From: a virus
IMG/VR virus record: IMGVR_UViG_3300027771_000051
Location: 1 to 33,418 of that record
Length of the DNA stretch: 33,418 nt
Direction: 5' to 3' (one strand)
This document shows, one piece after another, positions 1 through 7,962 of the stretch (positions are counted from its first letter, which is position 1; each line of letters opens with the position of its first letter). A model generated the notes under the pieces. The model saw only the letters and a list, made by a program, of their open reading frames with translations. It ran no database searches and had not been told where the DNA came from. Both the position numbers and the translations under genes were made by a program.

Positions 1-186
1 TGCTTGTCAGTATTTACACGGGTTGCGGTTTTCGCAGCGGTTTTCTTGTTTGCATTAGTCATTTGGGTAACTCCAATAGATATATCCACGCTAGCAGGAT
101 CACCCGAAAAGGAGGCTAGCGCGGTGGTAGTAAGTATTCACAATGTAAAACAGCAAGCCCCTAAGCTCGGGGCTGTATCATCATAG
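1..186 (+). CDS. Partial or small hypothetical membrane protein
   Basis: The frame is open from the first base of the window and stops at 184-186, so this may be the 3' end of a longer gene or a roughly 60-residue protein starting at the TTG at position 4. The N-terminal part is a hydrophobic stretch (VAVFAAVFLFALVIWV) that could be one membrane span, followed by a polar tail. I do not recognise a family. A 6-bp perfect stem (AGCCCC/GGGGCT, 156-174) lies inside the end of the frame. It has no T-tract and is a poor terminator. Base composition here is clearly less AT-rich than the terminase leader that follows. Coding status is uncertain because the true start is not visible. Confidence 0.35.
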   Translation, partial: CLSVFTRVAVFAAVFLFALVIWVTPIDISTLAGSPEKEASAVVVSIHNVKQQAPKLGAVSS

Positions 187-456
187 GCACGCGGAGGCAT
201 AACCTGTCAAATGTTTTTTAAATGCCAGCGTGAACAAGGGCCTGAGCGTTTTCTTATGTATAAGATTATTCACGTATATCGCCAAAACAGACACGCGCAC
301 GACGATATGACACGGGGCTTGGCTAGATATAGAAACCGGGCGCGTTGCATTTGGGAAGTGATTTGTCAATACCCCAAAAAGGTATCTATTAAAAACGAAA
401 GAATGTTGCGCGGCATGAGAAAAACGACCCCCACGCGGAAAATCTGCGCCCCCGCC

Positions 457-470
457 TATATATATATATA
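457..470. repeat. (TA)7 dinucleotide run
   Basis: Seven consecutive TA units sit exactly at the switch from the C-rich stretch (ending about 456) to AT-rich DNA. Such runs melt and slip easily. Any role, for example in promoter opening or as a recombination boundary, is inference. Confidence 0.8.
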
Positions 471-491
471 AACCACATGGAGGAAAGGGTA

Positions 492-506
492 CCCATAATC
501 TATGGG
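492..506. repeat. Inverted repeat upstream of terminase
   Basis: CCCATA and TATGGG form a perfect 6-bp stem around a 3-base loop, next to the palindrome GGGTACCC at 488-495. A run of six T lies about 17 bases beyond the stem, too far for a textbook intrinsic terminator. It could be a weak terminator closing the upstream unit or a protein-binding site upstream of the 598-626 promoter. Confidence 0.35.
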
Positions 507-597
507 GCAGTAAAATCTAGTATTTTTTAGCTCGCACTTAATATAAACATTAGACTAATAAATCATACTACTACACTATTAAGATATAAATTAACAT

Positions 598-626
598 TTG
601 TCTAACATTAATATATATGTTATAAT
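598..626 (+). promoter_or_regulatory. Sigma70-type promoter for the terminase (P1)
   Basis: TTGTCT (598-603) and TATAAT (621-626) are separated by exactly 17 bases, and TGT directly before the -10 box makes an extended -10. Transcription should start about 7 bases after the -10 box, at or next to position 633, which is the A of the terminase ATG. The mRNA would therefore be leaderless. The same design recurs at 2159 and 6416. Confidence 0.7.
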
Positions 627-632
627 AATGTT

Positions 633-2171
633 ATGTTAAACATTGAAGATAATTTTTTAGATTCATATATTGACCTACAACACCTTCTTACTCAAGAAGT
701 AAACCTTTCAGCCAACACAGATTTCCTCACATTTGTACGACTTGTAGCTCCAAGCATTGTCTCTGGTTGGAAGATGGGTAAACATATTGAACTAATCTCT
801 GAAAAGCTAAAGGATTTAGAGTCTGGAAAAATAAAAAGACTAATGGTCTTCCTTCCACCACGCTCATCAAAGTCTGTTATCTGTTCTAAGTTGTTTCCAG
901 CATGGTATATTGGTAGAAACCCAGAACATGAGATACTGACTGTCTCCCATAGTGACCAATTGTCTAGTGATTTTGGTCGATCTGTACGAGATGTGGTAAA
1001 TACTGAAGAGTTTGCTAAGATATTCCCCGGTGTCGCACTGCGTAGTGATGTTCGTGCAGCAGGTAAGTGGAAGACCACACAGAATGGTACCTACTATGCG
1101 GCTGGTGTTAGGTCACAGATTGCTGGACGTGGTGCTCATGTAGCAATTCTGGATGATGTGATGTCTGAAGAGGATTCATATTCAGATGCAGGTAGAAGAT
1201 ACATCAAAGAATGGTACCCTGCTGGTCTACGCACTCGTATTATGCCCAATGGTGCAATTGTTATTATTAATACACGCTACCATCATGATGATCTCTGCGG
1301 ATGGTTGCTACGACAGCAGGAAGACATGGGCGACTATGAGACAATCCCGTGGGAAGTAGTTAAAATACCTGCATGGCTAGACGAAGAGGCAGCAGACTTG
1401 CTAGATTTACCCGTAGGTGGTAGTTATTTTCCAGAATGGAAGTCCGATGCGATATTACGTATTGATGAACATGAGATCAAGGCCAGTAATGGTAGCAGAT
1501 ACTGGAATGCTCTCTATATGCAAGACCCTACCCCAGAAGAAGGTGGGTTAATTAAAAAGAAGTGGATTCAGGAGTGGGATCAAGAGGAACCGCCTACCTG
1601 TGAGTTTATTATACAGACTATGGACACTGCTTTTTCTACAAGCAACACGGCTGACTACAGTGTTATTCAGACATGGGGCATATTCTACATGTATGACCAA
1701 GATGAAGAAGGGATAGAGGACTATGCTTCTAACTTAATCTTACTTGGTAATGTCAAGGGCAGGTTTGAGTACCCAGAGCTTAGACGTATAGCACAGAAGC
1801 TGTACAATCAGTACAGACCTGATGTCTGCATGATTGAAAAGAAAGCAAGTGGGCAGTCTTTGATTCAAGACTTACGCAGATCAGGCTTACCCATTATGGA
1901 ATACATGCCAGATCGGGATAAGGTATCCAGAGTTTATGCAGCCACGCCTATCATGGAAGCAGGTCGGCTATGGCTACCCACCTCTAAGAAATGGGCAGAT
2001 GATCTAGTGGAAGAGTTAATACGTTTTCCAAATGCAGCCCATGATGACCAAGTAGATGCGCTAACTATGGCAGTGCATTATATGCGGGACTCTTGGAACC
2101 TTGCGCACCCTGACGATCCTAATTGGGATGAGCCAGTTAGAGAAAAGAAATCTACCTATTGGACATTTTAA
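633..2171 (+). CDS. terL: Terminase large subunit (TerL)
   Basis: ATP-driven DNA-packaging motor and headful/cos nuclease that docks on the portal. The 512-residue length is typical. The ATPase domain shows a Walker A variant PPRSSKS (75-81), a Walker B VAILDD ending at D174-D175 and a coupling motif INTRY (212-216). The C-terminal RNase H-like nuclease shows D331 (in QTMDTAF), E402 (in MIEKK) and D471-D475 (HDDQVDA), the expected acidic metal ligands. The ATG at 633 is the only usable start: an in-frame stop lies at 609-611 and no ATG, GTG or TTG follows in frame until codon 48. No Shine-Dalgarno sequence precedes it, and the predicted transcription start coincides with the ATG, so it may be translated from a leaderless mRNA. 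Confidence 0.97.
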   Translation: MLNIEDNFLDSYIDLQHLLTQEVNLSANTDFLTFVRLVAPSIVSGWKMGKHIELISEKLKDLESGKIKRLMVFLPPRSSKSVICSKLFPAWYIGRNPEHEILTVSHSDQLSSDFGRSVRDVVNTEEFAKIFPGVALRSDVRAAGKWKTTQNGTYYAAGVRSQIAGRGAHVAILDDVMSEEDSYSDAGRRYIKEWYPAGLRTRIMPNGAIVIINTRYHHDDLCGWLLRQQEDMGDYETIPWEVVKIPAWLDEEAADLLDLPVGGSYFPEWKSDAILRIDEHEIKASNGSRYWNALYMQDPTPEEGGLIKKKWIQEWDQEEPPTCEFIIQTMDTAFSTSNTADYSVIQTWGIFYMYDQDEEGIEDYASNLILLGNVKGRFEYPELRRIAQKLYNQYRPDVCMIEKKASGQSLIQDLRRSGLPIMEYMPDRDKVSRVYAATPIMEAGRLWLPTSKKWADDLVEELIRFPNAAHDDQVDALTMAVHYMRDSWNLAHPDDPNWDEPVREKKSTYWTF

Positions 2172-2187
2172 AATAGTGTGCTATAAT
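2159..2187 (+). promoter_or_regulatory. Sigma70-type promoter (P2) at the end of terL
   Basis: TTGGAC (2159-2164) and TATAAT (2182-2187) are exactly 17 bases apart with TGC before the -10 box, an extended -10. The -35 box overlaps the last codons of terL. The predicted start near 2194 leaves a leader of about 20 bases containing GGGG (2204-2207), suitably spaced from the ATG at 2214. Confidence 0.65.
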
Positions 2188-2213
2188 ATAGTGGGTTAGG
2201 TATGGGGAATTAA

Positions 2214-3110
2214 ATGTCTTTATTTGAACAAGCACAAAAAATAGTATCCGATATATTAGAAGAACGTAAAAAACCTATGCTTAGTGTTAGCATGGAAAGA
2301 ATGCAACCTATTATGCCTATGGCACAAGGAGGTGGTCTATCTACTGTTCAGAATAGTCTGAACATTAATGGTCAGCCACACAGACTAGCCTATATCAATC
2401 CTAGTGAAGAAAACTTGTTGACACAACTTGGTGGTAGTGGTAGAAAGATTGATGGTATCCCATCTTATTATTCTGAGGATGCAGACGCTGATGCTGATAA
2501 TACGGCAGCTAATGTTGGTATAGGTCCCGGTGACGGATCAGGCGATCCCGACGGCATTACTACGGATACAAATGAAGAGGGTATGACAACAGTTGGTAGT
2601 CCTACTACTGGTGGTCCTACCTTCACACCTCCTGAAGTTTTTGCTCAACGAAACCAACTCAATCGCAGCCCAAATAAAAGTATTTCGTTTGATCCTTTTG
2701 CAATAGCACTTGGGCTTGTCAATCCTACTCTTGGTTTTTTGGCAAAGGCTGCAAATCTAGGACCAAGTTTTGATATTAGTGTTCCCAATACTGGTACACA
2801 GGGCGGCTATGGTGATACAGGTAATCCCGGAAGCTCCGGTAACGCGCCGGGTGCAGGTGAAGATGATGGTACAGGTGGCGACGATGGTATCTATGCTGAC
2901 AACGGTATGATTAGAGAACAGATTGCAGCAGCCTCAAATCGTAAACCAGAAGAAGTAACAGTAGCCGAAGTTCAAGAAGTTAGAGAAACACTAACGAATA
3001 AACAACGAGTAGCTAATACAGGGATTAAAGAAATACTAGATCAAATTTATGGTAGTGGCAAAGGTGCAGGACTACTAGGCATTCCAACAAATAATACAGG
3101 AACAGCATAA
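2214..3110 (+). CDS. Conserved hypothetical protein between TerL and portal (GGL/INGQPH motif)
   Basis: A 298-residue protein of unknown function. A compact motif block runs from QGGGL (38-42) through INGQPHRLAYINP (51-63) and LGGSGRKIDGIPSYY (72-86). I recall similar blocks in marine phage virion-region proteins. The rest is low-complexity: an acidic Asp/Ala run (88-96), Gly/Asp-rich linkers (105-140 and 195-230) and a helical C-terminal segment (about 230-285). There is no signal peptide; a moderately hydrophobic stretch lies at 163-182. It follows its own predicted promoter and overlaps the portal start by one base (TAATG), so co-translation with the portal is likely. A packaging or portal-associated role is inference from position only. 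Confidence 0.85.
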   Translation: MSLFEQAQKIVSDILEERKKPMLSVSMERMQPIMPMAQGGGLSTVQNSLNINGQPHRLAYINPSEENLLTQLGGSGRKIDGIPSYYSEDADADADNTAANVGIGPGDGSGDPDGITTDTNEEGMTTVGSPTTGGPTFTPPEVFAQRNQLNRSPNKSISFDPFAIALGLVNPTLGFLAKAANLGPSFDISVPNTGTQGGYGDTGNPGSSGNAPGAGEDDGTGGDDGIYADNGMIREQIAAASNRKPEEVTVAEVQEVRETLTNKQRVANTGIKEILDQIYGSGKGAGLLGIPTNNTGTA

Positions 3111-5581
3111 TGGCAACCGAACGTAACCCTTTTGATATGATTCCCAAAGAGCAAAATAATGTTGTTCCTTTGGTAGAGCAAGGTGAGTCTGGAGCCAGTA
3201 TCGAAATTGATCCTGAAGGTGACGGTGTTATTGTAGATTTTACTGAAGCTGTAGGCATGGAAGCGACTGACGAAGTTGCTGAGTGGTACGGTGATTTAAC
3301 AGAAACATTAGAAGAAGAAGAACTTCTTGAGATTGGCCGCATGGTCATAGATAATTTTCAAGCAGATAAGGAGTCCCGTTCTGAATGGGAGTCTATGTTT
3401 GAACGTGGGTTTGATTTGCTAGGCTTAAAGCTAGAGCAGGGTTCAGAACCTTTTGAGGGCGCATGTACAGCAGTCCACCCACTACTAATTGAATCGGCTG
3501 TTAAGTTTCAGTCGAAGGCTTCACAGGAACTCTTTCCTGCAAGCGGTCCAGTAAAAGCAAATATTCTAGGAACAGCTACTCCTGAAAAGGAAATGCAAGC
3601 TAACCGTGTTCAGAACTTTATGAACTATCAGGTTACTGAGCAGATGCCAGAATACTTTGACGAATTTGAAAGAATGCTTTTCCATCTCCCCTTGATTGGT
3701 TCAGCGTTTAAAAAGATTTACTATAGCTCTACACTGAAGCGCCCTGTCTCAGAGTTTATTCCTATTGACCAGTTTTATATTTCTTACTATGCTACTGATC
3801 TTCGGAATGCTGACAGGTATACGCACGTAATCTATCGTAGTCCTAAAGATATTCAAAGAGATATCAATGCAGGAGTATATCAAGATGCTGATCTTCCCAC
3901 TCCTTCTCAATCAGGGATTACTTCTTTTGCAGAGAAGATTGATACTATTCTTGGTTTCAATCCTGATTATGATAATGATCCTCAGTATGTCTTACTGGAA
4001 CAGCATTGTTATCTAGACATTGAAGATGCTGATGAAGCACTTCCATATATTGTAACTGTTGAGCAGGATTCTCGACAGGTACTAAGTATTCGTAGAAACT
4101 ATGAGCAAGACGATCCTAACCGCGAGAAGCGGAGTCACTTTGTTCATTACAGGTTCGTACCCGGTTTTGGTTTCTACGGCCTTGGCTTAATACATTTCCT
4201 TGGAAATCTGACAATGAGTGCAACGGCAGCAATGCGGTCTCTCATAGATGCAGGTCAGTTTGCTAATCTTCCGGGTGGGTTTAAAGCCAAGGGTGTCAGG
4301 ATTGTTGGAGATAATGATCCAATCAGTCCGGGCGAGTTTAAAGAGGTTGAAGCAACAGGCATAGATTTATCAAAGGCTATTGTTCCCCTACCCTACAAAG
4401 AGCCTTCCTCAACTCTATACCAGATGCTACAGTTTGTAGCTTTGACAGGACAAAAGTTTGCAGATAGCACAGAGCAAGTTATCTCTGATGCTGCCTCTTA
4501 TGGACCCGTTGGTACAACTATGGCATTACTCGAAGCCAGTAGTAAGTTCTTCTCGGCTATTCATAAGCGAGTACATAAATCACAGAAGGATGAATTTAGA
4601 ATCCTTGCCAGTATTAACTATGATTACTTACCTGATGAATATCCATATGATGTCCCATTTGAGTCTCGTAGTATTTTCCGAAAAGACTTTGATGGTCGCG
4701 TAGATATTATCCCTGTATCTGATCCTAACATCCCATCCAATGCCCATCGTATGATGTTGGCTAACATGGCGTTACAGATGGCACAGCAGTCTCCACCGGG
4801 AATGTTTAACTTAGAAGCATTGAATAGAACTATTCTACATGCGGCTAACATGCCTAACCTAGAACAGATACTACCTCCTAAGATTGAGCCTCAAGCTATG
4901 GACCCTGTGTCTGATATTATGGCTGCAACAAAAGGTATCCCTATCGGGGCATTTCCCGGTCAGAACCATGATGCACATATCCAGACTAAGATGGCTTACC
5001 TTCAAGACCCTATGAACGGCTCTAATCCTATTATGGGTCGGCTTCGTCCTATTCTTGAAGCTAACATTCAGGAGCATTCTGTAATGAAGTATCAGGAACA
5101 GGTAGCAGGCATGACTCAGCAGTTGATGCAGGAGGCTGGACCGGATGCCGCACGTAACCCACAAGTAATTGAAATGGTTACAGCACAAGCCGCACAGCAG
5201 GTTCTCAATGCTAACATGGCTATGGGCATGGCACAGTCGCCAGAGCAGCAGCTAGTTGCACTTGAACAGGCCAAGGTAGAACTTGAGAAACAAAAACTTC
5301 AGAATGATACTGCTATTGCAGCGGCTGACATGGAACTGAAGAATAAGAAACTTGAACTTGAAGAGAACGATCAGATTATTGGTATGTTGAAAACCAACTC
5401 TACTGATAACTTCAAACGAGAGAAGGCCGGTCTAGATCGGAATAGTAAACAAGATATCAAAGCCCTTGAAGCTCTTACACTATTAGCTATCGAAGCTGAA
5501 AAGCAGCAAGGCAAAGAAAAAGAAAACACAACTCAAGAAATATTTGAATTTCTTAAACAGTTTCAAGGAGACAAACAATGA
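3110..5581 (+). CDS. Portal protein
   Basis: Forms the dodecameric ring at one capsid vertex through which DNA enters and leaves. At 823 residues it is large, as in P22- and SU10-type podovirus portals. Recognisable segments are FDLLGLKLE (101-109), FEGACTAVHPLL (115-126), ELFPASGPVK (140-149), the LPLIGSAFKKIYY wing segment and the GLGLIHFLGNLT helix. The last 110 or so residues are a Gln/Glu/Lys-rich helical coiled coil (about 711-823), which could form the portal barrel or an internal extension. The start follows AGGA and overlaps the previous stop by one base. The assignment rests on these motifs, the size and the terL-portal-scaffold-capsid order. The exact portal subfamily is inferred. 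Confidence 0.92.
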   Translation: MATERNPFDMIPKEQNNVVPLVEQGESGASIEIDPEGDGVIVDFTEAVGMEATDEVAEWYGDLTETLEEEELLEIGRMVIDNFQADKESRSEWESMFERGFDLLGLKLEQGSEPFEGACTAVHPLLIESAVKFQSKASQELFPASGPVKANILGTATPEKEMQANRVQNFMNYQVTEQMPEYFDEFERMLFHLPLIGSAFKKIYYSSTLKRPVSEFIPIDQFYISYYATDLRNADRYTHVIYRSPKDIQRDINAGVYQDADLPTPSQSGITSFAEKIDTILGFNPDYDNDPQYVLLEQHCYLDIEDADEALPYIVTVEQDSRQVLSIRRNYEQDDPNREKRSHFVHYRFVPGFGFYGLGLIHFLGNLTMSATAAMRSLIDAGQFANLPGGFKAKGVRIVGDNDPISPGEFKEVEATGIDLSKAIVPLPYKEPSSTLYQMLQFVALTGQKFADSTEQVISDAASYGPVGTTMALLEASSKFFSAIHKRVHKSQKDEFRILASINYDYLPDEYPYDVPFESRSIFRKDFDGRVDIIPVSDPNIPSNAHRMMLANMALQMAQQSPPGMFNLEALNRTILHAANMPNLEQILPPKIEPQAMDPVSDIMAATKGIPIGAFPGQNHDAHIQTKMAYLQDPMNGSNPIMGRLRPILEANIQEHSVMKYQEQVAGMTQQLMQEAGPDAARNPQVIEMVTAQAAQQVLNANMAMGMAQSPEQQLVALEQAKVELEKQKLQNDTAIAAADMELKNKKLELEENDQIIGMLKTNSTDNFKREKAGLDRNSKQDIKALEALTLLAIEAEKQQGKEKENTTQEIFEFLKQFQGDKQ

Positions 5582-5790
5582 TGAATAAAGGAAAAGGATA
5601 CCACGATCATGTAAAGCCTGATGTTAAAGGTGTTACTAATGGTTATCCTACACACGTACCGTATCCTAATAAAGATACGTTTGGTGATATGGTAAAGGAA
5701 GAGTCTTTCGGTGGTCGAACAAATCGAAGCGTTCTTAATCAGTTTGATGATTTTTCTTTTAAAGTTTCAGGACCAGCTAAACTTAAGTAA
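5578..5790 (+). CDS. Small hypothetical protein
   Basis: A 70-residue polar protein with no membrane span, cysteine or recognised domain. It starts within the portal stop (ATGATG overlap, 5578-5581) and its own stop overlaps the next ATG (TAATG), so three genes look translationally coupled. Its Gly/His/Lys-rich N-terminus (KGKGYHDHVKPDVKG) and acidic-aromatic C-terminus (FDDFSFKV) suggest a mostly extended protein. Function is unknown. Position suggests a head-assembly accessory. Confidence 0.7.
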   Translation: MMNKGKGYHDHVKPDVKGVTNGYPTHVPYPNKDTFGDMVKEESFGGRTNRSVLNQFDDFSFKVSGPAKLK

Positions 5791-5984
5791 TGACTATCTG
5801 GGACGAATTTGTTCAAACACTAAATGAAGAAATTAATAATCTAAGATTGTCTCTTGGTAATGGAAGTGCTGGTGACTACGCTGAGTATAGACAGATGGTA
5901 GGCACACTGGCAGGACTTGAATGGTCAAGAGATCGTTTAACTGATATTGTAAAGAAACGCATATACGACGAAGATGAGGAGTAA
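5790..5984 (+). CDS. Small helical hypothetical protein
   Basis: A 64-residue protein predicted to be almost entirely helical, with a heptad-like pattern (FVQTLNEEINNLRLSL) and an acidic end (YDEDEE). Its ATG overlaps the preceding stop. Small helical proteins of this kind sit between portal and scaffold in related phages as I recall them, but no function is established. Its 3' end carries the GAGGAG Shine-Dalgarno (5976-5981) for the next gene. Confidence 0.75.
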   Translation: MTIWDEFVQTLNEEINNLRLSLGNGSAGDYAEYRQMVGTLAGLEWSRDRLTDIVKKRIYDEDEE

Positions 5985-5985
5985 A

Positions 5986-6414
5986 ATGCAACAAGTAAAT
6001 TTAGGTAACTCTATTAAAAATGATCTTTGGATCACAGACCCTATTGAACAGCCGGACCCTGATGTATTACCATCACTTCCCGGTTTTCATATTCTAGTTC
6101 GCCCTGTTACGGTTAAGTCGCTAACCAAGGGTGGTATTATTATTCCAGACTCTACCAAAGAAGATATGGCTTATCTTACAACTATTGGTAAAGTTCTAAG
6201 CCTTGGTGATCTTGCATATGGAGATCAGGATAAGTTTCCTAAAGGTAGCTGGTGTAAAGAAGGGGACTTTGTTTGCTACGGTAAACATACAGGAACTAAG
6301 CTATTTTATAAAGGAGTACGGCTTATTCTATTGTTTGATGATCAGATCATGCTTCGTGTAGAAAACCCTGCTGATCTTGATCCTACATTTAACCTTAGTG
6401 CAGGATCAAGTTAA
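5986..6414 (+). CDS. GroES-like co-chaperonin
   Basis: Predicted lid for a GroEL chaperonin, comparable in role to phage T4 gp31. The GroES fold is visible from GFHILVRPV (33-41), through the mobile-loop GroEL contact GGIIIPD (49-55, equivalent to GGIVL of GroES) and the TIGKVLSLGD strand (66-75), to the KEGDFVCYGKHTGTKL strand pair (91-106) and the terminal strand ILLFDDQIMLRV (114-125). It is 142 residues against about 97 in bacteria, with a 30-residue N-terminal extension and a short acidic tail. The ATG at 5986 is preferred over the upstream in-frame ATG at 5974 because GAGGAG lies 4 bases upstream of it. No GroEL gene is in the window, so it presumably works with the host chaperonin. Its place just before scaffold and capsid suggests the client is a virion protein. 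Confidence 0.9.
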   Translation: MQQVNLGNSIKNDLWITDPIEQPDPDVLPSLPGFHILVRPVTVKSLTKGGIIIPDSTKEDMAYLTTIGKVLSLGDLAYGDQDKFPKGSWCKEGDFVCYGKHTGTKLFYKGVRLILLFDDQIMLRVENPADLDPTFNLSAGSS

Positions 6415-6415
6415 T

Positions 6416-6444
6416 TTGTAGATATAACAATACTATGATATAAT
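6416..6444 (+). promoter_or_regulatory. Sigma70-type promoter for the capsid genes (P3)
   Basis: TTGTAG (6416-6421) and TATAAT (6439-6444), 17 bases apart, with TGA before the -10 box (extended -10). A second TATAAT (6452-6457) lies downstream without a matching -35 box. The promoter begins two bases after the GroES-like gene ends and would drive scaffold, decoration and capsid genes, which need high expression. Confidence 0.7.
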
Positions 6445-6468
6445 ATATTAATATAATCGTTAAATCGT

Positions 6469-6483
6469 TTGTTTCGTAAACAA
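6469..6483. promoter_or_regulatory. Inverted repeat in the P3 leader
   Basis: TTGTTT and AAACAA form a perfect 6-bp stem around CGT, about 18 bases past the predicted P3 transcription start and just before the scaffold Shine-Dalgarno (CGGGAAAG). A short direct repeat of ATCGTT (6456-6461 and 6464-6469) adjoins it. It could be an operator or an mRNA hairpin tuning translation. Both ideas are inference. Confidence 0.35.
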
Positions 6484-6499
6484 CGGGAAAGAAAAAACA

Positions 6500-7429
6500 A
6501 TGATCGAAAAAGAAGAGTGGAGCGAAGTATCTGTTCCTAATGGTGAAGAGGAGAATGAAGTTGCGTATGAAATTGAAGAATCTTCTGAACAAGCTGTTGC
6601 AGTTTCTGCACCTAAAGAAAAAGAAGAAAAAGAAAAAAGCGGGACAGAGCTAGACGGAGTTGAAACGTCTGGCGCTCAGAAACGTATCCGACAACTTATT
6701 CGTCAGCGTAAAGAACGTGACGAACAAATTCATTCCCTTATCCAAAAAAATGAGGAATTAGAAACTAACCTCAAAACAAAGCATTCTGAAGTACAAGAGA
6801 TTAATAAACTAAGTCTCGATGCTTCGGAAAAGCAACTGACAGATAAAATTCAGTTGGCTCAAGCAGCTTACTTAGAAGCATTTGAAAACGGCGAGAAGGA
6901 AAAACTTCTTCAAGCTCAGACAATGCTCAATGAAGCGCAGGGCGATCTGAAGAATGTTTCCAGTGCTAAACGTAATTATGAAGCTGCTCCAGTAGAACAG
7001 CCAGTACAACAGCAAGTTGCTCCTAGACCTGCTGTAACTGATCCCAAGGCAGAAGAGTGGGCATCAGAAAATAATTGGTTTGGTACTAACAATGTTATGA
7101 CCGCAGCGGCACTAGCTATTGATGCGGAACTAAAGAATGAAGGTTACGATCCAAATGATAATGAATTTTATCAGGAGATTAGTAATAGAATGAAGAAATC
7201 TTTTCCTCAACAGTTTGGGGAAGATATTCAACGTGTGCAGGACAGTACGTTAAGTCCTGCTCAAGTGGTTTCGGGGGGATCGCGTTCCTCCTCATCCAGT
7301 TCTAGAAAGGTTAAGTTATCTCAAGAAGATATCCGACTAGCAGAGAAATGGAATATTCCACTTGAAAGATATGCTGCCGAAAAGCTCAAAGTAAATGGGG
7401 CTGACGGCGAATACACAAATATTAAATAG
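6500..7429 (+). CDS. Probable capsid scaffolding protein
   Basis: A 309-residue, highly charged protein with the usual scaffold layout: an acidic disordered N-terminus (1-55), a long coiled coil (about 58-155, QKRIRQLIRQRKERDEQI onward), a Pro/Gln linker, a conserved-looking block EEWASENNWFG followed by the MTAAALAIDAELKNEGYDP segment (about 185-220), and a Ser-rich stretch leading to a basic helical C-terminus (SSRKVKLSQEDIRLAEKWN). Scaffolds bind the capsid protein through such a basic C-terminal helix. Gene order (before decoration and capsid genes, behind its own strong promoter) supports the call. No prohead protease gene or fused protease domain is visible. Confidence 0.8.
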   Translation: MIEKEEWSEVSVPNGEEENEVAYEIEESSEQAVAVSAPKEKEEKEKSGTELDGVETSGAQKRIRQLIRQRKERDEQIHSLIQKNEELETNLKTKHSEVQEINKLSLDASEKQLTDKIQLAQAAYLEAFENGEKEKLLQAQTMLNEAQGDLKNVSSAKRNYEAAPVEQPVQQQVAPRPAVTDPKAEEWASENNWFGTNNVMTAAALAIDAELKNEGYDPNDNEFYQEISNRMKKSFPQQFGEDIQRVQDSTLSPAQVVSGGSRSSSSSSRKVKLSQEDIRLAEKWNIPLERYAAEKLKVNGADGEYTNIK

Positions 7430-7446
7430 AAGCGCGGAGAATTATT

Positions 7447-7935
7447 ATGACACGAAATGAAACACGTAGTAGTCAGCTTAGAGAGAATAACACACAGGAA
7501 GAAGAATGGACCTTTGAAGAGCCTAACGCTTTAGCTATTCCAGATCATGTTCAAGCACGATTTGATAGTGAAGAAATGGCTTTACGTTGGATACGAATCT
7601 CCATCAAAGGCACAGACGACATCTCAAATGTAGGTAAGAAACTACAAGAGGGATGGGTTTTCGTAACTCCTGATGAAGTTCCTGAAATGTCGATTACATC
7701 CTTCGTAAGGGAAGACGGTCGTTACCAAGGCACAGTCTGTCGTGGAGACTTGGCATTAGCAAAAATGCCAGCAGGCAAGGTAGCAGCCAAACGGAAACAC
7801 TATGAGAATAAGGCTGGTGATATGATGCAAGCCGTAAACGCGCAGCTTATGAACAGTTCTGATTCTCGTATGCCAATTTCCAACAATAGTAAAACCACAG
7901 TAACGAAAGGACGAAGACCCAATTTTCAGGGTTAG
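7447..7935 (+). CDS. Hypothetical protein of the capsid operon
   Basis: A 162-residue protein between scaffold and decoration genes, behind a CGGAGA ribosome site. The central part (about 25-105) looks folded (RWIRISIKGTDDISNVGKKL, GWVFVTPDEVPEM, VCRGDLALAKMP) and is followed by a helical segment and a polar, basic tail. I recall proteins with this GW-V-P-DE pattern beside capsid genes in marine podoviruses but know no function. It may be a minor head protein or assembly factor. No membrane span or catalytic motif is evident. Confidence 0.75.
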   Translation: MTRNETRSSQLRENNTQEEEWTFEEPNALAIPDHVQARFDSEEMALRWIRISIKGTDDISNVGKKLQEGWVFVTPDEVPEMSITSFVREDGRYQGTVCRGDLALAKMPAGKVAAKRKHYENKAGDMMQAVNAQLMNSSDSRMPISNNSKTTVTKGRRPNFQG

Positions 7936-7962
7936 CGTCTTTAACTTTTAAGGAGATGACAC

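Larger units (their letters stand above)
187..597. other. Intergenic region with no confident gene
   Basis: About 410 bases in which I see no gene I can support. An 86-codon + strand frame (211-471) is open, but it matches no family I know, its nearest Shine-Dalgarno-like GGAGG is about 13 bases from the ATG, and it runs into a TA dinucleotide run. A 62-codon minus-strand frame overlaps it and is no better. The composition changes abruptly around 455-470, from mixed sequence with C-rich patches to very AT-rich DNA leading to the terminase promoter. A small terminase would be expected near here and is not visible. Confidence 0.5.

Noticed and set aside
156-174. Short stem-loop AGCCCC/GGGGCT as a terminator
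   Set aside because: Only 6 bp, no T-tract, and located inside the partial reading frame.
211-471. 86-codon + strand frame before terL
   Set aside because: No family resemblance, poor ribosome-site spacing, and it runs into a TA repeat. Kept only as a remark in the intergenic entry.
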